From Mesobacillus subterraneus (GTDB taxonomy: Bacteria > Bacillota > Bacilli > Bacillales > Cytobacillaceae), in NCBI RefSeq assembly GCF_023715485.1, contig NZ_JAMBOF010000016.1, forward strand, positions 30,121 to 94,120: DNA of 64,000 bases, read 5' to 3'. Position numbers and translations under genes: made by a program. The notes under the pieces were generated by a model. The model was not told the DNA's origin, made no database searches, and was given only the letters and a program-made list of their open reading frames with translations. Position 1 is the first letter of the stretch. Each line of letters begins with the position of its first letter. Of the stretch, positions 55,762 through 64,000 are shown in pieces.

Positions 55762-56935
55762 ACTGATAAATATGCACAAACGGTTCATCCTGGTCAGGTT
55801 TCTTGACGATTAGTGCTTCCTGTCCCATGACGGATGAGATGCTGACTTGTACGGATACGTAGTTCGGGAAATGCTCCATGACGAGTCCGGTTGCGTATTG
55901 GGTGAATCCAATGGCTTCAGCTTTTCCGTAGAACTGGATCGGGATGTTGATGTTGATTTCCTGAAGCTGGCCATCCAGGTAAAAGCCTTTTCCGACGACG
56001 CCATTGAAGTTAGGGAAATACTCTTCTACGTCCTGTTTGAAGTTCTGGAAGAAGGTTAAGTCATCTCTGTGTTCCTTCTCTGCTTTCTCTGAAGGGAAGA
56101 GGATATAATCTTCTTTTACATCCTTCCAGCTCCCGATGTTGCTGCTTCCCTGGGAAACCTCAGCATAGGAGAAGAAGCTCCCTGGTACGACCGAAGACCT
56201 GCTTTCCTGTTCAAACAATCCGATTGTGATTGGCACATCTTTCAGTTCTTTGATTCCTCTTAGCCTGCTCACGACTTCCTGGGCAATCTTTTTCCCTTCT
56301 GCCTCAAGGACGGAACGGGGAATGTTTTTTTCATAGACAGCGCCATATGCTTGTTCCTGGTAATAATGGACTGAGTTAAGCGCCAGCCCAATTGCCACGC
56401 CGCCGAGCTGGTATGTCCCCTTTTCCCCTGATTGGACAAGGTAGTTGTGTTCCAGGATATGGGCAAGATAAATAGGATTCTTCTTATTACGGTCGTGGAC
56501 GTCCCCTTTGCCGGAGTCAAGCGGATTCAAGCCGATGTTATCGTCTTTTTTCAACTTTTCTTCCTTAAGCTGGTCCTCTGTGAATTTCCTGTTCAGCCAC
56601 AATCCCACTGTCCTGCTGTCAAGATACTGCCCTTCCTTGAACACGTATTTGTCAGTGGAATATGAGTTTTGCGCAATACGCATTAAACCTGTCTCGAACT
56701 CAGTGATGTCGTAGCGCGTGTTTAAATTGTTAACGACCATGCCACGGGCTTCCCCTGGCTCAAATGGCATGATAGTCCGGTAATATTCGTCCGAAATTTT
56801 GTATTTCGGGATAATCGCTTTTTCTTTTGTGTCATCATCCTTCTTTTGGACGACCTCTTCCTGCTTTTGAAAATTAGGCGCACAGGCCGTCAGCAAAAGG
56901 ACAAGCGATAGAGCGACCATTGAGAGCTTCCTCAT
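55760..56935 (-). CDS. camS: CamS-family sex pheromone lipoprotein
   Basis: 391 aa. Signal peptide RKLSMVALSLVLLLTACAPN with lipobox LTAC (Cys 18), then PKYKISDEYYRTIMPFEPGE, typical of CamS/YerH. In enterococci and staphylococci the signal peptide is the source of a cAM373-like pheromone; in Bacillus the role of the protein is unclear. It lies 14 bp after ligA, conserved with B. subtilis yerH. Confidence 0.92.
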   Translation of the reverse strand: MRKLSMVALSLVLLLTACAPNFQKQEEVVQKKDDDTKEKAIIPKYKISDEYYRTIMPFEPGEARGMVVNNLNTRYDITEFETGLMRIAQNSYSTDKYVFKEGQYLDSRTVGLWLNRKFTEDQLKEEKLKKDDNIGLNPLDSGKGDVHDRNKKNPIYLAHILEHNYLVQSGEKGTYQLGGVAIGLALNSVHYYQEQAYGAVYEKNIPRSVLEAEGKKIAQEVVSRLRGIKELKDVPITIGLFEQESRSSVVPGSFFSYAEVSQGSSNIGSWKDVKEDYILFPSEKAEKEHRDDLTFFQNFKQDVEEYFPNFNGVVGKGFYLDGQLQEININIPIQFYGKAEAIGFTQYATGLVMEHFPNYVSVQVSISSVMGQEALIVKKPDQDEPFVHIYQ

Positions 56936-56949
56936 GGCGTTTACACCTC

Positions 56950-58989
<2,040 letters not shown>

Positions 58990-59098
58990 CTAATGCCTGT
59001 CATTAAGGCTGAGCTAAATTAAACTGTTGATTTCCGCTCCCATCAACAGAGACCCTAAAATCAACAATGTCTTTAGCATAGCCAACATTAAAAGAGAA

Positions 59099-61333
59099 TT
59101 AAGCCTTTGTAATCGGCGCAAATTTTGCCAGCAATCGTTTGATTCCTGTTGGACTTGGGAACGCGATATCAAGCTCCAATCCTTCGCCGGAGCCTTTTAC
59201 GCTGACTACTGTGCCTGTTCCCCACTTGCCGTGCTGTGCTTTGTCCCCAACCTTCCAGCTGATTTCCTCGCCGCCGCTTGTTGCCGCGACCGGGCGGGAT
59301 ACCGCTCCTCGCTGAGGCAATGGCTGTCTTGTTGAAGTGGCTGGTCTGGCACCGCCGCTTAGCGGTGATGGCCTCTTTGGTTTCGGAGCTGCATCTTCAA
59401 TCAGTTCTGCAGGGATTTCCTTGATGAACCTTGATTCCGGGTTCATATTTGTGCGGCCGAACAATGTACGCATCTGGGCATTCGTGATAAACAGCTCTTC
59501 CTCAGCACGTGTAATTCCCACATAAGCCAGACGGCGCTCTTCCTCCATCTCCATCTCTTCCATCAATGAACGGCTGTGCGGGAATACTCCCTCTTCCAAC
59601 CCAATCAAGAAGACGACTGGAAACTCAAGACCTTTCGCGGAGTGGAGCGTCATCAACGTGACAACATCCGTCTTCTTCTGGCCGTCATCATCAAGACGGT
59701 CAATGTCGGCTACCAGCGCCAAGTCAGTCAGGAATGCGACAAGGGTTTTATCTTCACTGCTTTCTTCAAAGCTGTTCGTTACGGTTAAAAATTCATCCAA
59801 GTTCTCAAGGCGGCTCTGGCTTTCAAGCGATTTTTCCGCTTTAAGCATTTCACGGTAACCGGACTTATCCAGGACTTCTTCAACTAGCTCAGTCACAGAC
59901 AGGTATTCCTGCTGGCGTGTGTAATTCGCAATCAAGTTGCGGAATTCTACCGCTGCCTTTTCTGCCTTCGGGCTCAGTCCGATCATTTCGATCGTTTCGA
60001 GCGCCTGGAACATCGACAGGTCATGCATCGTTGCGAAATTGGCAATCTTATCGATCGATGTCGAGCCGATTGCGCGCTTCGGTACGTTGATAACTCTCTG
60101 CAAGCTGATATCATCATCAGGGTTTGAAATCAAACGAAGGTAGGCAAGGATGTCCTTGATTTCCTTCCTGTCATAGAACTTGATGCCGCCAACGATTGTG
60201 TAATCGATGTTCGACTTCAGGAACGATTCCTCGATGACACGCGACTGGGCATTCGTTCTGTATAAAATGGCGATATCGGAGAGCTTGCGGCCATTGCGCA
60301 TCTGCTCCTGGATTTTACCAATGACGAACTGGGCCTCTCCCTGTTCGCTGTCCGCACGGTAATACATGATCTTGTTGCCTTCAGCGTTTTCAGTCCAAAG
60401 GTTCTTGGGCTTACGGTTCATATTGTTCTGAATGACCATATTCGCCGCCAGCAAAATCTTCTTCGTTGAACGATAATTTTGCTCAAGCAAGATGACACTT
60501 GCTCTCGGATAATCCTTTTCAAATGAAAGAATGTTCGCGATGTCCGCACCCCTCCAGCGGTAAATCGACTGGTCCGAGTCACCGACAACACATAGGTTCT
60601 GGAACCTTTGCGCAAGAAGTTTTACAAGCATATATTGCGCCCTGTTCGTATCCTGGTACTCATCGACGTGGATATACTGGAACTTGCGCTGGTAAAATTC
60701 AAGCACTTCCGGCACACGCATGAACAGCGTAATGGTTGTCATGATCAGGTCATCGAAATCAAGCGCATTATTTTTGCGCAGCCTGCGCTGGTACTCTTCG
60801 TACACATCGCTGACCTTCTGCGAAAAATAATCGCCCGCTGTTTTCGCGTATTCCTCCGGTGTGATCAATTCGTTTTTTGCTGAGCTGATCGTTCCAAGAA
60901 TCGCACGCGGATCGAACTTCTTTGGATCCATATTCTTATCTTTAAGGATCGACTTGATGACCGATTGCTGGTCGGTCGAGTCAAGGATTGTGAAGTTGCG
61001 GCTGTACCCAAGACGGTCAATATCCCTGCGCAAGATCCGCACACACATCGAGTGGAACGTCGAAATCCAGATATCATCTGCCGCGCCGCCCATCATCCTC
61101 TGGATCCTCTCGCGCATCTCGCGCGCTGCTTTATTCGTGAACGTAATCGCCAGGATGTTATAAGGATTTATCCCTTTTTCCACCATTAAATACGCAATCC
61201 TGTGTGTAAGTACTCTCGTTTTTCCCGATCCAGCTCCCGCCATGAGCAACAAAGGCCCGTCCAATGTCTTGACAGCCTTCTGCTGCTCCGGGTTCAAGCC
61301 ATTCAATAATTTATCCGTTAAAAATTGCACATT
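59099..61333 (-). CDS. pcrA: ATP-dependent DNA helicase PcrA
   Basis: 744 aa UvrD-family helicase from GTG ([16 protein letters not shown]), matching the start of B. subtilis PcrA; GGTGG is 5-6 nt upstream. Walker [21 protein letters not shown], motif [18 protein letters not shown], motif [18 protein letters not shown], motif [14 protein letters not shown] are complete, as is the C-terminal Tudor-like RNAP-binding end ([20 protein letters not shown]). It removes RecA and RNA polymerase obstacles and supports rolling-circle replication. Confidence 0.97.
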   Translation of the reverse strand, partial: NVQFLTDKLLNGLNPEQQKAVKTLDGPLLLMAGAGSGKTRVLTHRIAYLMVEKGINPYNILAITFTNKAAREMRERIQRMMGGAADDIWISTFHSMCVRILRRDIDRLGYSRNFTILDSTDQQSVIKSILKDKNMDPKKFDPRAILGTISSAKNELITPEEYAKTAGDYFSQKVSDVYEEYQRRLRKNNALDFDDLIMTTITLFMRVPEVLEFYQRKFQYIHVDEYQDTNRAQYMLVKLLAQRFQNLCVVGDSDQSIYRWRGADIANILSFEKDYPRASVILLEQNYRSTKKILLAANMVIQNNMNRKPKNLWTENAEGNKIMYYRADSEQGEAQFVIGKIQEQMRNGRKLSDIAILYRTNAQSRVIEESFLKSNIDYTIVGGIKFYDRKEIKDILAYLRLISNPDDDISLQRVINVPKRAIGSTSIDKIANFATMHDLSMFQALETIEMIGLSPKAEKAAVEFRNLIANYTRQQEYLSVTELVEEVLDKSGYREMLKAEKSLESQSRLENLDEFLTVTNSFEESSEDKTLVAFLTDLALVADIDRLDDDGQKKTDVVTLMTLHSAKGLEFPVVFLIGLEEGVFPHSRSLMEEMEMEEERRLAYVGITRAEEELFITNAQMRTLFGRTNMNPESRFIKEIPAELIEDAAPKPKRPSPLSGGARPATSTRQPLPQRGAVSRPVAATSGGEEISWKVGDKAQHGKWGTGTVVSVKGSGEGLELDIAFPSPTGIKRLLAKFAPITKA

Positions 61334-61406
61334 CTCCACCACCATATACAAACATTTGTTCTTATTTTATCTCAAAACAAAGGGACACACAACTTTGTCC
61401 ATCATC

Positions 61407-62093
61407 TTAATTTTTCGCTGCTGTTACCGTCTTCACTGCTTCATCAAGATTGCTGTAAACGACGTTGCCTACTACGATGACATCTGCATATTCAGCCATT
61501 TCCGCTGCCTGCTGTGCCGTTTCAATACCCCCGCCATAAAAGAGGACAGTTTTTTCGAGGACACTTTTAGCTGCCTCGACATACTCAGGATTGCCATAAG
61601 TGCCGCTGTATTCTAAATAGAAGATGGGCAGATTGAACATTTTTTCCGCCATCATTGCGTAGGCTCTGACATCATCGATGGAAAGCTCCGTCTTCGCTTC
61701 AGTCAGCTTGGCCGCCTTGCAATCAGGGTTGAGGATGCAATAGCCCTCCATCTTCATTTCGTCCCAGTCCATCAGGTCGCCATACTCCTTGACCGCATCA
61801 TGATGCAGGCCGGTGATCCATTGCGGATTTCCGCTGTTCAGGACCGTCGGGATAAAATAAAAATCGAATCCGGGTGTGATCGAATCGATCGTCGAAACCT
61901 CGAGAATGCATGGAACCGTGTAACGGCGAACTCGGGACATTAAATCAAGGACTCCTTCGAGAGTGACTCCATCCGTTCCCCCTACCATGATCGCGTCGGT
62001 TCCAGACTCGCAAATTCTATCAAGTTCTTCATCAGTTATCTCTTTATTTGGATCGAGTTTGAACACATGTCTCCACTCGCGAACGTCGTACAT
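61407..62093 (-). CDS. pcrB: Heptaprenylglyceryl phosphate synthase
   Basis: 228 aa TIM-barrel enzyme. [52 protein letters not shown] and [13 protein letters not shown] are near-identical in pattern to B. subtilis PcrB, which joins sn-glycerol-1-phosphate to heptaprenyl diphosphate in an archaeal-type ether lipid pathway. It lies 73 bp ahead of pcrA as in other Bacilli. Confidence 0.96.
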   Translation of the reverse strand: MYDVREWRHVFKLDPNKEITDEELDRICESGTDAIMVGGTDGVTLEGVLDLMSRVRRYTVPCILEVSTIDSITPGFDFYFIPTVLNSGNPQWITGLHHDAVKEYGDLMDWDEMKMEGYCILNPDCKAAKLTEAKTELSIDDVRAYAMMAEKMFNLPIFYLEYSGTYGNPEYVEAAKSVLEKTVLFYGGGIETAQQAAEMAEYADVIVVGNVVYSNLDEAVKTVTAAKN

Positions 62094-62182
62094 CCTTGAA
62101 TTGCCCCCATTCTATCTTTCCATTCCACCATTATAGCATTTGTTGCTTATATACAAAAAGGAAACATAAGGTTGCGGGAGCG

Positions 62183-62211
62183 GAAAAAAGCGTCCCAATG
62201 CCGGGAACGCC
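62183..62211 (-). terminator. Terminator of the symporter gene
   Basis: GCGTTCCC pairs with GGGACGC; TTTTTTCC follows on the minus strand. Confidence 0.75.
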
Positions 62212-62223
62212 TTTAACAAAAAT

Positions 62224-63651
62224 TTATAAGTCTCGATGCTCGTATTGCTCAGTGAACAATCTTGAAAATACATAAAAACTGACGCCACTAACGATTAATG
62301 CCAGATAGATTGGCTCAAGTCCGAAGAAGCTGATATGGCCTTTTTCCCCAAGATAAACGGTAAGACTTCCCAGGAAAAGTGATGCAAGACTTCCTGCCGG
62401 GCTCGCTTTCTCCCAAACATGACCTAGTACATAAGGAATGAAGGCTCCGCCCGCTCTTAATGTAAAAGAAAACATTAGTAATGTGATAATATCTGAAACA
62501 TTCCAGATTGCCGTCAGCAAGCTGAAGGCAGATACGACATACATTGTATAACGAACCACTTTTAACAGAGATTTATCGGGAGCATTCTTATTAATATATT
62601 GGTGGTAAATATCATTTGTAAAAATAGATCCCGCCGCTAATAGATTACTTGATGCACTCGACATCGTCGCTGAAATTAATGCAGCAAACAGGATACCGGT
62701 AACGACATCAGGTAAAACCTCCATCGCCAAGACCGGTAATGCATACTGAGCGCCTCTTTCCATCAGCATCGTCCCGTCAATCGTTCCGTTCTGGACCATT
62801 CCATACATGAACAACCCGATCACCGCAGGGATAAATGCGAATAGCACATAAACAAAAGATGTTATATAAGATGCTTGTTTTGCAGCCTTGCCGTCTTTAG
62901 CAGAATAGTAGCGCTGGACTGCTTCCTGGCCGACAGTGAATGAAGCAATGTACATGACAATCAGCGACAAGATTGTCCCCCAGCCGGCTCCATCGACAAG
63001 GCTCCATTTCGCCTCTGGAATACTGGCTGTCACCTGCTCAAATCCGCCGCCAGCCTCAAGCGTGAATGGAATGATCAATGCCATTCCGACAATGATGAAA
63101 ATCCATTGAACCACATCGGTGTAAACCACACTGTACATGCCGCCCATTACGCTGTATAACGTGACGACCACTGTGACGATTATGACCGAAACTGTGTAAC
63201 TCCAGCCAGTCATAACGGAAAGAATCGTTGCTGAAGCGATGAACTGCACCGCCGTCAACCCGACCATCGGCAACAGCATGATGATCGACGTAATCAGAGA
63301 GTTCGCTTCTCCATACCTCCTGCGGAAATACTCCGGTACCGTTTTAACAGCAGCCTCTCTTAACATCGGCGCCAGGAAAGCAAGAACAATGAACGCAATC
63401 GCCATCGTGATGACATACCATACTGCAGAAAGCCCCCAATCTCCATACGCTTTTTCAACAACGCCGAGAGAGGAACCGCCGCCGACCTCAGTCGCAGCCA
63501 GGCTTCCCGCCAGCAGCCACGGTCCCATTTTGCGTCCCGCAACAAGGAAATCTTCATTGTCACTGATTTTTTTCGAGGATATGTATCCAATCCACACCAT
63601 GATTCCTAAATAAATAACTACTATTGCAATTACCGTCAGACTAGCCCCCAT
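62224..63651 (-). CDS. Sodium:solute symporter (SSF family), substrate unknown
   Basis: 475 aa with about 13 TM helices. It opens GASLTVIAIVVIYLGIMVWI, followed by EDFLVAGRKMGPWLLAGSLA and ATEVGGGSSLGVVEKAYGDW, and holds FTVGQEAVQRYYSAKDGKAA and LFAALISATMSSASSNLLAA. These are SSF landmarks close to pantothenate/organic-acid type members, not PutP. ATG 63651 with TTGGAGTGAG upstream is preferred to the adjacent TTG. Monocistronic. Substrate cannot be told from sequence. Confidence 0.9.
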   Translation of the reverse strand: MGASLTVIAIVVIYLGIMVWIGYISSKKISDNEDFLVAGRKMGPWLLAGSLAATEVGGGSSLGVVEKAYGDWGLSAVWYVITMAIAFIVLAFLAPMLREAAVKTVPEYFRRRYGEANSLITSIIMLLPMVGLTAVQFIASATILSVMTGWSYTVSVIIVTVVVTLYSVMGGMYSVVYTDVVQWIFIIVGMALIIPFTLEAGGGFEQVTASIPEAKWSLVDGAGWGTILSLIVMYIASFTVGQEAVQRYYSAKDGKAAKQASYITSFVYVLFAFIPAVIGLFMYGMVQNGTIDGTMLMERGAQYALPVLAMEVLPDVVTGILFAALISATMSSASSNLLAAGSIFTNDIYHQYINKNAPDKSLLKVVRYTMYVVSAFSLLTAIWNVSDIITLLMFSFTLRAGGAFIPYVLGHVWEKASPAGSLASLFLGSLTVYLGEKGHISFFGLEPIYLALIVSGVSFYVFSRLFTEQYEHRDL

Positions 63652-63785
63652 CAACTCACTCCAAATCTTTTCTATTTACCTACCCCCTACCCTTAAAAGT
63701 TAGCAATTAAGCAAGAAACCCATGAAAATTTCACGGAATAAACAAGCGATAGCGCGAAAATGCTTTAAGGTTGAACTTCCGAATT

Positions 63786-63880
63786 GATTTTAGCTCTATC
63801 TGAATAAGGATTATTGCGAAATTGAACTTTTTTATAGCGAAAAATTGGATTTTATAGCGAAAATAACTTTTTTATAGGTT
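63786..63880. repeat. Short tandem repeat of 20-21 bp (about 3 units)
   Basis: GCGAAATTGAACTTTTTTATA, GCGAAAAATTGGATTTTATA and GCGAAAATAACTTTTTTATA follow each other directly from about 63818 to 63877. The rest of the region after the symporter start (63655-63785) has no gene. Confidence 0.6.
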
Positions 63881-63903
63881 CCGTCAAGAATTATGTGTAA
63901 GCA
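63878..63903. mobile_element. Possible insertion-sequence end (IS256-like inverted repeat)
   Basis: GGTTCCGTCAAGAATTATGTGTAAGC resembles terminal repeats I associate with IS256-family elements of Bacilli. It interrupts the 20-bp repeat and is directly followed by a long perfect hairpin. The element itself would lie beyond the window, so this is only a suspicion. Confidence 0.3.
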
Positions 63904-63934
63904 TCCATACTCCATGAGTTATATTTGGAGGGGT

Positions 63935-63977
63935 AGTCAGGCAGCCGAGGCTGCCTGACTACCCCTTTTTGGCCATT
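63935..63977 (+). terminator. Long perfect hairpin followed by TTTTT
   Basis: GGGGTAGTCAGGCAGCC is followed by GA and its exact complement GGCTGCCTGACTACCCC, then TTTTT. As a 16-17 bp stem it is the strongest in the window. It may terminate transcripts in either direction at the edge of the suspected mobile element. Confidence 0.7.
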
Positions 63978-64000
63978 GTATATCGTTGGTCAAACATTTT

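Overview
The window reads as chromosomal DNA of a low-GC, endospore-forming Gram-positive bacterium of the Bacillaceae. The order pcrB-pcrA-ligA-camS near gatCAB, dgkB, an rlmD-type methyltransferase and a PutP-type transporter resembles the yer/yef neighbourhood of Bacillus subtilis. Strong GGAGG-type ribosome binding sites, several TTG/GTG starts, short lipoproteins and an orphan sporulation-type histidine kinase fit the same group. A Mesobacillus- or Cytobacillus-like genus is my guess only. Most genes lie on the minus strand.

Layout. 0-5.5 kb: the 5' part of a DUF2935 gene, then a minus-strand respiratory operon (small membrane ORF, subunit IIa, CuA subunit II, heme-copper subunit I, SCO chaperone, membrane protein, CtaB). 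5.5-7.3 kb: a 1672-bp IS3-family element inserted in a terminator hairpin beside a relic of an rlmD 3' end. 7.4-14.6 kb: SstT transporter, a 52-bp tandem array, KatG, a small unknown protein and a thermolysin-like protease. 14.8-19.3 kb: two overlapping paralogs of unknown function, a tRNA-dihydrouridine synthase, an Fpg/Nei glycosylase and a Nif3-like protein. 19.9-23.1 kb: a GntR-regulated ABC transporter operon on the plus strand. 23.3-33.9 kb: RlmD-like enzyme, lipoproteins, a prolyl-4-hydroxylase-like dioxygenase, DoxX, RecQ, membrane proteins, a PAS histidine kinase, and an ECF sigma/anti-sigma pair. 33.9-40.4 kb: NAD salvage (pncB, pncA), a second tandem array made of hairpins, dgkB, plsY and a PutP-type symporter. 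40.4-44.4 kb: small unknown proteins and a partly decayed cluster with a leucine-rich-repeat gene between two paralogs. 44.5-49 kb: gatCAB, a lipoprotein and a YueI-like gene. 49.2-54.9 kb: glyoxylate shunt (aceB-aceA), a third tandem array and a P5C dehydrogenase. 55-62.1 kb: lipoprotein genes and pcrB-pcrA-ligA-camS. 62.2-64 kb: a sodium:solute symporter and a possible mobile-element end at the window edge.

Most notable points. (1) The oxidase catalytic subunit keeps all metal-binding histidines but has Asn241 where oxygen reductases carry the His-crosslinked Tyr, so it may be a nitric-oxide reductase-like enzyme. (2) Three intergenic minisatellites with units of 52, 52 and about 52.5 bp (five helical turns of DNA) sit in the same position, between co-directional minus-strand genes and upstream of the left one; two share a core sequence, and two consist of hairpin-forming units. 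(3) The IS insertion can be reconstructed exactly, with a CCAA target duplication, because an uninterrupted copy of the target lies at 23247-23276.
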